DNA of 64,000 nt from Deltaproteobacteria bacterium (GCA_026388335.1 JAPLJZ010000245.1:1-64000); one strand, 5' to 3'. Counted from the stretch's first letter, positions 26,078 through 34,229 are shown. Made by a program: numbers and translations. The notes: generated from the sequence alone by a model not told the origin.

Positions 26078-27193
26078 TTAAGCATCCCCTCTGACAACAC
26101 GGGTAATGCAGTCAATGATCGGTTGAAAACGCCCGGCTGTTGTCGCGGAAAAACGGGTAAAACCCTTAAGACATGGCTCATTGAAATCAAGGCGATAGAG
26201 GACCATATCCCTGAGGACTTGGTGGATGGCAGGGGCATGGGAACCAAAAGCCACATGCAGAAAATTTCCGCGTCCTCTAAGTGTGCGTAAATTCAACTTT
26301 TCCATTGCGGTAAGAAAGGTGTCGCGCCCCTCATTGAGGCGTTTCACCGAGGCTGTCACCTCGTGGCTCAGATCAAGCATTCGCTCCATGACGGCGACGG
26401 CAATAGTATTAACTTCATACATGGGGCGCACCTTGTGAAGGTACTTGATAACCTCCGGGCATGCCGCGCCGTAGCCGATCCGGAGCCCTGAGAGTCCCCA
26501 GGCCTTGGCAAAAGTGCGGGCAATGACCAGATTCGGGTACTCGTCTATCCACGGCAGGGCCGTCTCCTCGTAAAATGGGAAATAGGCCTCGTCAACAAGC
26601 ATGAGCGCACCCGCTTCACATGCCGCTTCAATGATTCTACGTAGAGCCTCCGGCGCAAAAACCGTTCCTGTAGGACTATCCGGATTCGGAAGGCAGACTA
26701 GTTTAGGGTGGGCTGCCGCGATGGTTTCCATAATCTCCTCCATCAACAGGCTCGGCCCCCTCTCCGAAGGTTGATAGATGAGGGGAACGACACGGGCGCC
26801 GTACATCTGGGAATAAACGGCGTACATGGCAAAAGTCGGGACCGTATGGATAACTGTATCGCCAGGGTTGATAAAGGCTTCGAAAACGGAGCGAATGATG
26901 CCATCGGAACCGTGAGAAAGGAGGAGGTGATCGGGGGATACACCGATGTGCTTGCCGAGTTTGTGATAGAGGGGTGCACATTCCGGATAGGTACACAATG
27001 CGGTCAAATCGATTTCACCCAGAACCCGGGCCGCCAGTGCAGCCATTTCCGGGTCGGTGTTTTCATTTTTATCCAGCCACATGAGTGACGGATCGCGGGG
27101 GACACCCATAGTCCAATCGGGTCGCCACAACTTCGGATCAGCCACAGGACTCCGTGCCGTCGGAGTGGTAAAACCTTTGAGATTCATAGTCAT
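26078..27193 (-). CDS. HisC-like class I/II PLP aminotransferase
   Basis: A 371-residue aminotransferase of the histidinol-phosphate type. LLSHGSDGIIRSVFEAF matches the cofactor-phosphate region, CLPNPDSPTGTVF the Asn-Pro substrate site, LMLVDEAYFPFYE the pyridine-ring Asp/Tyr strand, and RTFAKAWGLSGLRIGYG the Lys Schiff-base motif. Real HisC genes sit in his operons, whereas this one lies between sulfate-activation genes and sugar dehydrogenases, so a different amino-acceptor is likely. Similar proteins make amino-alcohol phosphates or amino acids attached to glycans. A palindromic repeat lies just upstream in the gap at 27194-27308. Confidence 0.85.
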   Translation of the reverse strand: MTMNLKGFTTPTARSPVADPKLWRPDWTMGVPRDPSLMWLDKNENTDPEMAALAARVLGEIDLTALCTYPECAPLYHKLGKHIGVSPDHLLLSHGSDGIIRSVFEAFINPGDTVIHTVPTFAMYAVYSQMYGARVVPLIYQPSERGPSLLMEEIMETIAAAHPKLVCLPNPDSPTGTVFAPEALRRIIEAACEAGALMLVDEAYFPFYEETALPWIDEYPNLVIARTFAKAWGLSGLRIGYGAACPEVIKYLHKVRPMYEVNTIAVAVMERMLDLSHEVTASVKRLNEGRDTFLTAMEKLNLRTLRGRGNFLHVAFGSHAPAIHQVLRDMVLYRLDFNEPCLKGFTRFSATTAGRFQPIIDCITRVVRGDA

Positions 27194-27221
27194 TCAACTC
27201 CTTTCGATTTAGACATTATTT

Positions 27222-27294
27222 TCATTCCGGACTTGATCCGGACTCCATGCCTATCACAGTTCCAAATTCCCGCAACAGCAGACCGGGGGAATGA
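27222..27294. repeat. Imperfect palindromic intergenic repeat
   Basis: In the 115-base gap after the methyltransferase gene the outer arms TCATTCC (27222-27228) and GGAATGA (27288-27294) are perfectly inverted. Inside the left half CCGGA-CTTGA-TCCGG (27227-27241) is a second small hairpin. The wording TCATTCCGGACTTGATCCGG recurs in many proteobacterial genomes as a dispersed repeat, from memory. It may act as a transcription or mRNA-stability boundary between 27309 and 26078-27193. Confidence 0.55.
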
Positions 27295-27308
27295 CGGACA
27301 GCTTATTT

Positions 27309-28124
27309 TCATGCTTCATTGAGTTCCACGTGTGATGGGGGGGCCGGATAAAAAAGATCTACCGGCAGATGCAGTTCTCCACCCGTGTCAATCCTGTAGT
27401 CCTTCTCTGTGCCTTTTCTGACGGCAAGCGCTGCAAAAACAAGACGGTCATCTCTCGTTCTCGCCGTGGGAGAAGGAGGCCCCCAATATCCGTAAGCTTT
27501 GATATGTGCCGGTCTGGGTTTGAGGTCCATCAGCAATGAGAAAGCTTCCTGATAATTGATGACTACGTATGGAGCCTTTTCGATCCCTTCTTTATTTTCC
27601 GGCAAATCATTTCCATAATAAATGTATTGATAACTCTCAGGCAAATTGAACAGCGAGTCATTTTTCGTCAGCCGCAGGGTAAGGATAAAATGTCCCCCCT
27701 TACGAACATACCGCCAACACTTCTTTATAATATCGTGTGTTTCAACGTTCCAGTCCGCACAACTAAGAGAGACAACATGATCAAATCCCTCCTGCGGTAG
27801 ATTATCAATATCCAGGATATCTCCACAGGTGAATTCGCAATAGGCAGCCGCTGCTTTCAATTTTCTCGCCCTGGCAATTTCGATCACCTCGGCATTGATA
27901 TCGACACCTGTATATTGATCCACGGAAAAGCGCTCCATCAAAGCCAATCCGAGACCGCCGGCTGCACATCCGACATCTAGCACCTTTCCCATGCTAAGTT
28001 CCGGTCCGGCCACCTGCTCGAAGATCCATTTCTCCGAAGGATAAAAATCATCCCATTTTTGACGGTTATTGCCGAAATATTCTGAAAGCTGAACCGTCTG
28101 GTAATGGATGTTCTTAGCGCTCAT
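27309..28124 (-). CDS. Class I SAM-dependent methyltransferase
   Basis: A 271-residue methyltransferase. VLDVGCAAGGLGLALMERF (~50-68) is motif I, YTGVDINAEVIEIAR the second strand and DHVVSLSCADWNVETHD the region after it. The C-terminal ~50 residues are hydrophilic and unrecognised. Its start overlaps the APS kinase stop by 11 bases, so it is translationally coupled to the sulfate-activation genes. It may act on the same sugar that receives sulfate, but no direct evidence links them. Confidence 0.86.
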   Translation of the reverse strand: MSAKNIHYQTVQLSEYFGNNRQKWDDFYPSEKWIFEQVAGPELSMGKVLDVGCAAGGLGLALMERFSVDQYTGVDINAEVIEIARARKLKAAAAYCEFTCGDILDIDNLPQEGFDHVVSLSCADWNVETHDIIKKCWRYVRKGGHFILTLRLTKNDSLFNLPESYQYIYYGNDLPENKEGIEKAPYVVINYQEAFSLLMDLKPRPAHIKAYGYWGPPSPTARTRDDRLVFAALAVRKGTEKDYRIDTGGELHLPVDLFYPAPPSHVELNEA

Positions 28125-28671
28125 TATGCTTTCCGACTCTCTCCTCTTCCTTCCGGTGGATGAATTCTATCAATCTTCCCACACATGATTCTATGCCTGC
28201 GCCTTCCGTGTCGAGCACCAGATCGGCGTCTTTAGGAGGCTGAAAGGGAACCTCTTTATGAATGCCTATAAAATTATCGATTTCTCCCGACAGAGCTTTC
28301 CTATATAGCCCCTTGGGGTCTCTCCGTATAACCTCCTCAAGGGATATCTTGCAGTAAACAAGATAAAAATGATCTCCAAGCAGTCTTCTGGCCTCGTCCC
28401 TCGATTCCCGGAAGGGGGCAATCACAGGGACAAAGATATAATCATAAAGATGACTCTCTTTCAGGCAAAGATCTGCTATAATCCGGTTATTCTCGCTAAT
28501 GTCCTTCGGCCTGAAGGTCAGGTGAGAGTTGATTTCTTTTCTGACGACATCGCCATCGAATATCTTGATTTTGATATCCCGATTTGAGAGACGCTGAATG
28601 GTTCCATCTACAATGGTGGTTTTACCCGAACCGGAGAGACCAGTGAACCAGAAGATTAAGGCGTTTTTCAT
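28114..28671 (-). CDS. cysC: Adenylylsulfate (APS) kinase
   Basis: A 185-residue kinase that phosphorylates APS at the 3' position, giving PAPS and ADP. The P-loop GLSGSGKTT (~12-20), FDGDVVRKEI (the DGDxxR APS-binding motif), VIAPFRESRDEAR and RDPKGLYRKALSGEIDNFIGI are all in the family order. It starts 7 bases after the kinase-sulfurylase fusion, which would supply APS, and this is the main evidence for true PAPS synthesis. The mid-motif TFRPKDISENNR departs from the usual F-S-x-x-D-R-x-x-N-I-R-R. Some glycan-locus homologues (Campylobacter Cj1415) phosphorylate a different nucleotide, so an altered substrate remains possible. Confidence 0.88.
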   Translation of the reverse strand: MKNALIFWFTGLSGSGKTTIVDGTIQRLSNRDIKIKIFDGDVVRKEINSHLTFRPKDISENNRIIADLCLKESHLYDYIFVPVIAPFRESRDEARRLLGDHFYLVYCKISLEEVIRRDPKGLYRKALSGEIDNFIGIHKEVPFQPPKDADLVLDTEGAGIESCVGRLIEFIHRKEEERVGKHNER

Positions 28672-28678
28672 AACCGGT

Positions 28679-30850
28679 TTAAATAAAAATTTCCTCTCCC
28701 CGTCCGATTGCGTTCAGGATGAGTTGGGAGATATCCTTTCTCATAAACCACTCCGGCGGAAGAATTCCGGATTCTATCATGGCCCGTCCTTCCGTACCGC
28801 TGATGCTGAGAAGATCCAAATCGCCGTGCTTGCATGTCTCCACGTATTGTCCGCACTTCCGGCAGTAATTCACATTGTTAAAAAATACGGGCGTGATACC
28901 GATATCCCCAAGTTCCCTGAAAAGCCTGTGAGCATCATCGGGACCATAATATTGGCCGACGCCCGTATGGTCACGCCCGACAATAAAATGACTGCATCCG
29001 AAATTTTTTCGGCACAAAGCCGTAAATACGGCCTCTCTCGGACCTGCATACCGTGAATAATTCTGGAAGGACGATAAAAGGACCTTGTCCGAAGGGTAAT
29101 GCTTTTTTAACATCAATTCATAACTCTTCAGGATGATGCCCGGGTTATAATCCCCTTTCTTTTTGGGGCCAATAACGGGATGGATAAATATACCGTCGCA
29201 ATAATGTTTTTCCATTGCCGCCATCTGGATATGCTCATGCACCCTGTGGATCACGTTTCTTGTGTGGAAGGCGACCACCCGGCTCCAACCTTTGTTTTCA
29301 AAGATCAGTCGCACCTGCTTGGGAGTCATCTCATAATTCTTGTATTCGGAAGGGAGTCGTCTGATCACTTCGATCTTTCCGCCAACAAAATATTCGCCGC
29401 CACTCATTAACATCCGGGCGCCGGGATGGCCATCGTCCGCCGTCCCGTAAGTCTCACGTGACATTTGATACAGATCATAGGGATAGATCTCTTCCACGTG
29501 TAAAACAGCGTAAGGCTCAGAGGTTTCTTCAAGAACCAGGCATACCAGGTCCCCAGTCTTGATTCCGGAAACCGCATCCCGGCCAACCTGTAGCAGGATG
29601 GGGATAGGCCACACGATGCCATTCGGAAGCCGGTAATCCTTCAAGACCGATTCCAGTTCTTCCTTGTTCATAAAACCTTCCAGAGGTGAAAATGTTCCGA
29701 TGCCAATCTGCTCGGCATTTAATAGTACCGTCGCATCAACTCTGAGGATTTTTAAGCCTTTTATCTCCCTTAAATCATAATGATCCTGCATCCTGCTTAC
29801 AAGGGTGCCACCATGGGGCTGTGAAAGCAAAAACGATTCCTTCTCACCTGTTTCGTGCTGACCGTGAAGAAAGCTAGTATACTGATTGATCATCTTGGAA
29901 ACCATGACAACGCAGTTGACCGGATAAGCGCCTATTGCCGTTTCCGCCGCAAGCACCAGCCCATCGGCGCCGTCGATAAGAGTATTTATCACATCGCTCG
30001 CCTCCGCCCTAGTCGGAATTTTAACTTTGACCATCGACTCCAACAGATTTGTCGCTACATATACAGGCACCTTCTTACTGTTCGCGCTTCGAATGATATA
30101 TTTCTGCAAAAAAGGGATTTTCTCCGCCGGAACCTCTCTGGAGAGATCGCCCCGGTCAATGAGAATGGCATCGGAGACATCGAGAATCGCACCAAGATGA
30201 TCGATCCCTCTTCTGCTCTCGATTTTTGAGATGATATGCGCACCTTCGCCCGCAAGTTTCCGAAACGCCTTTACATCTTCGCGGCTGCCGGCGAAGGACA
30301 GAGCAAAATTTGTGAGCCCTTGTTTACGGCCGACAGAAAGTGCCGAAATGTCTTTGTCGGTCATGACCGGCAAATCGAGCAATCTGTCAATGGTCACGGC
30401 CTTGTTGCTGCCAACGAACCCTCCGGAAACAACCTTCGCCGTCACCGAACTCCGATCGGAGACCATAACCTGAAGGAGTACTGACTCGAAATCGAGGCTG
30501 ATCAAGTCCCCGGGTCTTATCTGCGGGAAAACGGATTCTGGTTTCAGGGGGATTATATGGGCATTACCCGTTAACTGTTCAGTTACCAATTTTACTGTGC
30601 TGTTGTTCTCCATGAAGGTCTTGCCGTTTTCCATCAGGCCCGTCCGAACCTGAGCGCCTTCTGTATCCAGACAGATCGGTTTGGAGGTATATTGCCTGAT
30701 ATACATTATGATCCCCTCAAGTTCGTCCAAATCCGTATGGGAAAGATTGATGCGGAAAAGGTCAACCCCCAACTCGTCCATCATAACAATCGCCTTTTCA
30801 TTCAAGGACGAAGGCCCGAGTGTGCATAGTATCTTTATTTTTTTATCCAT
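28679..30850 (-). CDS. Fused pyruvate kinase-like domain and ATP sulfurylase
   Basis: A 723-residue two-domain enzyme. Residues ~1-330 are a pyruvate kinase barrel without the usual C-terminal regulatory domain: CTLGPSS, FRINLSH (R33, N35, S37), LDTEGAQVRTG (D62, T63), ISKIES (K209, E211), RGDLSREVP (D232), ATNLLESM (T267) and PTRAEASDV are in place, while the usual DTKGPE reads DTEGAQ. Residues ~345-723 are a PUA-type plus catalytic ATP sulfurylase: HTRNVIHRVH (529-538), RYAGPREA, VGRDHTGVGQYYGP, a CxxC...CxH zinc cluster and SISGTEGR. It should make APS from sulfate and ATP, and possibly recharge ADP with PEP. It overlaps the ABC transporter stop by 8 bases and precedes APS kinase by 7. I do not know of a characterised fusion of this kind. 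Confidence 0.9.
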   Translation of the reverse strand: MDKKIKILCTLGPSSLNEKAIVMMDELGVDLFRINLSHTDLDELEGIIMYIRQYTSKPICLDTEGAQVRTGLMENGKTFMENNSTVKLVTEQLTGNAHIIPLKPESVFPQIRPGDLISLDFESVLLQVMVSDRSSVTAKVVSGGFVGSNKAVTIDRLLDLPVMTDKDISALSVGRKQGLTNFALSFAGSREDVKAFRKLAGEGAHIISKIESRRGIDHLGAILDVSDAILIDRGDLSREVPAEKIPFLQKYIIRSANSKKVPVYVATNLLESMVKVKIPTRAEASDVINTLIDGADGLVLAAETAIGAYPVNCVVMVSKMINQYTSFLHGQHETGEKESFLLSQPHGGTLVSRMQDHYDLREIKGLKILRVDATVLLNAEQIGIGTFSPLEGFMNKEELESVLKDYRLPNGIVWPIPILLQVGRDAVSGIKTGDLVCLVLEETSEPYAVLHVEEIYPYDLYQMSRETYGTADDGHPGARMLMSGGEYFVGGKIEVIRRLPSEYKNYEMTPKQVRLIFENKGWSRVVAFHTRNVIHRVHEHIQMAAMEKHYCDGIFIHPVIGPKKKGDYNPGIILKSYELMLKKHYPSDKVLLSSFQNYSRYAGPREAVFTALCRKNFGCSHFIVGRDHTGVGQYYGPDDAHRLFRELGDIGITPVFFNNVNYCRKCGQYVETCKHGDLDLLSISGTEGRAMIESGILPPEWFMRKDISQLILNAIGRGEEIFI

Positions 30851-32558
30851 TTACTTCACACCTATCTTCTTGACTGACCTCAAGGGCGTTATTTCCTTCC
30901 AGCATGAGGATGTGATCAAAGTACTTTATATTTTGCTGCCGGTGGGTTACCATGACGATACTGATCTTTCCCTTGAATTCCAGCAGGGCTGATATAAAAT
31001 GGTGCTCAGTCTCTTGGTCCAAGGAGGATGTTGGCTCGTCCATCAAGATGAAGTCGAGATCATTCAGCAGAACTCTGGCTATTGCTATCCGTTGCTGTTG
31101 GCCGCCGGACAAGTTCTGGCCGCTTTCTGCAATTTTGAAATCTGCTCCTTTTTCACGCAATAATTCTTCCAATTGTGACAGTTTTATGACGCCATTAAGT
31201 CTTGACATATCCGGATTTTCATTTCCCCAACAGATGTTTTCCAGGATTGTGCCTGTAAATATGAAATGGTCCTGAGTAATATACCCGATGCGCCGATGCA
31301 GGGTCTCGACATCGATTTCGTCATCGGATATATCGTTATAGAAGATACTACCCTTTGATGGCCTGATGATCCCTGACAACAAATCAAGAAATGAGGTTTT
31401 CCCTCCGCCAGTCGGTCCGCAAACGACCCAGAAATCCCCCTTTTTCAGAGTAATAGTCAGGTCCCGAAACAAATCCCCATTAACACCATATGCAAAACTG
31501 ACAGACTGCAAACGAATGGAACGCAGTTCACTATCAAGAGGGATTCCCTTGATAGATTGATTGATAGAACTATTTTTGATGGCCTCAATCTTGTCTACAG
31601 ATGGTAGCCCGCTGTAAGCCTTGTGAAAGCTATCGATAACCCCTTTTGTTTTTGGTACAATCCTTGTGAAAATCACGAGAATCAGAATGATGTTCGCAAA
31701 TTTCATTTCCATAATCTTTACACCGGCATAGATAATAATGGCCAAGATAAAATACCCGGTCAACTCAGACATCTTGCTTTGGACAGCCGAGAGAATCTGC
31801 TGTTTGTAGTACTCATGACATACCCTGAAAACGCGGTCGTTCAGATAATTCATCAAATACCGCTCCATGGAGGAGGTCTTCATGCTTTTAAACGATCGGA
31901 CAGCGTTTACAAGGCCGTCAGTCAATCGGCTGTACGCATTGATCCATGCATGGCCAAGACTTCTGCCCTTCTTCATAAAGGGGTAAAAAATGACGACACT
32001 GGAAGAAAACAGGATCAGGCTCAGTATTACGATTTTGGAGTCGATGATAAATGCAAAGTAAATGAAAAAGGCAATCTGTACTAATTCACTGATAACGATG
32101 AAACAATACTTTACAAGTCCCTTATATGATTCTGCTTCATGCGTTACTGCGTTGATAAAATCACCATGATTCAAATTTCTTAAGGATTCCCATCGCGACC
32201 AGATAACCTGATGTAATAATGATTGACGTTCTTTATATTCAAGATTCCTTAGAAAAAAAGCTTGATAGGTTTCCAAAACAACATAGAAACAAGCAGAAAT
32301 AAAGCTAATTGCAAGAAACAAGACCAGATAATTCAGCAGATCAGGCGTTTGGCCGCATATGATCAATATACGATCGAACTGTTTTATGATGGCATTCGGC
32401 TGACTATGAGGATCCATCAGATACTGGGCGATGGGATAGAGACTCCCAATAGATACAACCTGGGTGAGGCCTACAAAGGTGACGCCGAGAATGAAAAATA
32501 GAGAATGAAGGGGATGCCCAGTAATTACCCTGGCAACTATTTTGAGAAGCTTTATCAA
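30843..32558 (-). CDS. ABC transporter, fused membrane and ATPase domains (PglK/MsbA-like)
   Basis: A 571-residue half-transporter expected to dimerise in the inner membrane. Residues ~1-320 hold about six transmembrane helices; the ATPase follows with Walker A GPTGGGKTS, the signature LSGGQQQRIAIARVLL, Walker B DFILMDEPTSSLD and the His switch MVTHRQQ. Length and layout are like PglK, which flips a lipid-linked oligosaccharide, and MsbA. It is the only exporter visible in the window, so it may move the finished lipid-linked glycan. It lies directly upstream of the sulfurylase fusion and overlaps it. Confidence 0.9.
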   Translation of the reverse strand: MIKLLKIVARVITGHPLHSLFFILGVTFVGLTQVVSIGSLYPIAQYLMDPHSQPNAIIKQFDRILIICGQTPDLLNYLVLFLAISFISACFYVVLETYQAFFLRNLEYKERQSLLHQVIWSRWESLRNLNHGDFINAVTHEAESYKGLVKYCFIVISELVQIAFFIYFAFIIDSKIVILSLILFSSSVVIFYPFMKKGRSLGHAWINAYSRLTDGLVNAVRSFKSMKTSSMERYLMNYLNDRVFRVCHEYYKQQILSAVQSKMSELTGYFILAIIIYAGVKIMEMKFANIILILVIFTRIVPKTKGVIDSFHKAYSGLPSVDKIEAIKNSSINQSIKGIPLDSELRSIRLQSVSFAYGVNGDLFRDLTITLKKGDFWVVCGPTGGGKTSFLDLLSGIIRPSKGSIFYNDISDDEIDVETLHRRIGYITQDHFIFTGTILENICWGNENPDMSRLNGVIKLSQLEELLREKGADFKIAESGQNLSGGQQQRIAIARVLLNDLDFILMDEPTSSLDQETEHHFISALLEFKGKISIVMVTHRQQNIKYFDHILMLEGNNALEVSQEDRCEVNG

Positions 32559-32647
32559 TTTTCAGTGTTTGTTTTGAAGTAATGGAAAAACGAGAACATT
32601 AGCTATTTTTGAACAAAAATAATCTATAGCTAAAGTATTGTTTCAAG

Positions 32648-33850
32648 CTACTTTTTGTAATGAGAAAGGACTTTCCTGATGGCAGTGACCACATCCATCA
32701 AATCCTGCTCAGTCATTCTCGTTTGCAAGGGAATGGAAAAAACCCGCTTTGAGATAAAATCGGCGTTCGGGTAATCTTCCGGATTAAACGCATATTTATC
32801 GATGTAGTACGGTTGGTCGAAGATTGCCCGGTAATGAGTGGCAACCCCAACATTTTCTTCGATAATGGCTCGCATGATTTCCTCCCTGGAAGCCTTCAGA
32901 GTTTCCGGTTTTATCATGACGGGAAAGAGATGCCAGGAATTCCTATTGCCGTCGCCTTCGGGAAATCGAGCTGGAAGAATCAATGACTCCTCATTGCCGA
33001 GTAAATCATAATACATTCCCGCAAGTTGTCGCTTTTTCACGATAAAACTTTCCAGTCTTTTCAATTGATGAATGCCAATGGCGGCATTTAAATCCTGCAT
33101 GTTATATTTATATCCGGGGTAGACAATTCCATAATGGATGGTGTCTGTTTTTGTATACCGCTGCCAGGCACCGTGGTCCATCCCATGCAACCCGTAAACT
33201 CTAATCTTTGATGCCAAGTCGTTCTGATTGGTAGTGATCATTCCTCCTTCACCCGTCGCAACGTTCTTGGTGACATAAAAACTGAAGCAGGTCAGATTTT
33301 CCCCGTCGCCGATTATGCGGTTTTTGTATTTCGTACCCAAGGCATGCGCCGCATCCTCAATCACGGTAAGGCCGTGCTTTTCGGCAATCCTGTTGATTGC
33401 ATCCATGTCGCAAGAATTACCGGCGAAATGGACAGGAATGATGGCTTTTGTACGCGGCGTTATTCTGGCTTCGATGTCATCGGGATCGATGGTAAACGCG
33501 CCAGCCGTGATATCAGCCAGGACCGGAACCGCCCCGACGTGTTCGATTACGTTGACGGTTGCACCGAAGGTCATGGGCGTTGTGATTACTTCATCACCTT
33601 TTCCGATGCCGGACAGGATGAGAGAGAGATGAAGCGCCGCCGTACAGGAACTCGTCGCCACGGCATGAGCTGCCCCGGTATAGGTCTTGATGTCGTTTTC
33701 GAAGCGGACAACTTTTGGCCCAGTGCTTAACCATCCCGTCCTGAGGCAATCAACCACTTCCTTGATTTCATCCTCGCCGATATCCGGTGAACCATAAATA
33801 ATAAACTCATTACGAACAGGAGTTCCACCATTTATTGCAAGCTTATCCAT
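32648..33850 (-). CDS. DegT/DnrJ/EryC1/StrS sugar aminotransferase (PseC/SpsC-like)
   Basis: A 400-residue PLP sugar aminotransferase. I use the ATG at 33850 (AAGGA eight bases before) rather than the upstream alternative at 33892, because a candidate promoter would otherwise lie inside the gene. GWLSTGPKVVRFE (~32-44) is the active-site entry, VIEDAAHALGTKY the cofactor-ring region, and FYVTKNVATGEGGM carries the Schiff-base Lys with the usual GEGG loop. It should aminate a 4-keto-6-deoxy NDP-sugar. The NeuB-like and PseG-like genes upstream (37-39 kb) suggest nonulosonic-acid precursor synthesis. Confidence 0.92.
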   Translation of the reverse strand: MDKLAINGGTPVRNEFIIYGSPDIGEDEIKEVVDCLRTGWLSTGPKVVRFENDIKTYTGAAHAVATSSCTAALHLSLILSGIGKGDEVITTPMTFGATVNVIEHVGAVPVLADITAGAFTIDPDDIEARITPRTKAIIPVHFAGNSCDMDAINRIAEKHGLTVIEDAAHALGTKYKNRIIGDGENLTCFSFYVTKNVATGEGGMITTNQNDLASKIRVYGLHGMDHGAWQRYTKTDTIHYGIVYPGYKYNMQDLNAAIGIHQLKRLESFIVKKRQLAGMYYDLLGNEESLILPARFPEGDGNRNSWHLFPVMIKPETLKASREEIMRAIIEENVGVATHYRAIFDQPYYIDKYAFNPEDYPNADFISKRVFSIPLQTRMTEQDLMDVVTAIRKVLSHYKK

Positions 33851-33871
33851 TTTGTTTATCCTTTTCAGTGC

Positions 33872-33900
33872 AATATCGAGATCTTTGCACAACTTGTCAA
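33872..33900 (-). promoter_or_regulatory. Candidate sigma-70-type promoter
   Basis: On the minus strand TTGACA (33900-33895) matches the -35 consensus exactly and GATATT (33877-33872) matches the -10 at 4 of 6 positions, with 17 bases between. The predicted start, near 33865, leaves a ~15-base leader holding the AAGGA ribosome binding site of the aminotransferase gene. It would drive the aminotransferase, transporter and sulfate-activation genes independently of the upstream block. It lies in a 379-base gap that otherwise holds an IS remnant. Confidence 0.5.
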
Positions 33901-34003
33901 GTTTTTCATCTCTGATTCACCAATGTCGTGCTGAAAAGCTGGCTATTCAAAGCTAACACATTGCACTTACTTATTTTTTGATTTATTAAGACCTTTGCAA
34001 TCA

Positions 34004-34222
34004 GAGGTGGTCGGGGTTGTTTGGACAGGTGACAAATTTTTATAAGTGGGAAATAGCCCTTGTTTCATGATCATGCCGTAACCTGTCTCTGCGATATTGT
34101 CCCGAAGTGAATCATAACCGGGGTCAGTTCGTAAATGCCTCTGATGTGAACTGACTGCCTTGATACGTGTTGAATATATCCGGACAACCATATTTTGTGA
34201 TGGCATCTTCAACCGGATTAAT
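34004..34222 (-). mobile_element. Decayed IS3-family insertion sequence fragment
   Basis: Read on the minus strand, codons from 34222 give INPVEDAITKYGCPDIFNT, then YQGSQFTSEAFTN and a stop at 34126-34124. This is the DDE integrase core of an IS3-family OrfB, in which the normal reading is N-T-D-Q-G-S-Q-F; the catalytic Asp is Tyr here. About 100 bases further on, 34004-34027 matches an IS3-type terminal inverted repeat (reading GAGGTGGTC... on the plus strand). The rest of orfB, orfA and the other end are missing, so the element is dead. An 81-codon open frame across the region (33967-34212) is in another frame and is not a gene. Confidence 0.7.
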
Positions 34223-34229
34223 CCTATTT

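Noticed and set aside
26743-27088. Plus- and minus-strand open frames within the HisC-like gene
   Set aside because: Shadows of the real gene, whose PLP motifs are intact in its own frame.
32604-32621. TATTTTTG-AA-CAAAAATA inverted repeat
   Set aside because: Low-complexity A/T with a two-base loop; no convincing promoter or terminator context.
33967-34212. 81-codon open frame on the minus strand between the aminotransferase and radical SAM genes
   Set aside because: The true signal here is the IS3 integrase core in another frame; this frame only runs across the relic.
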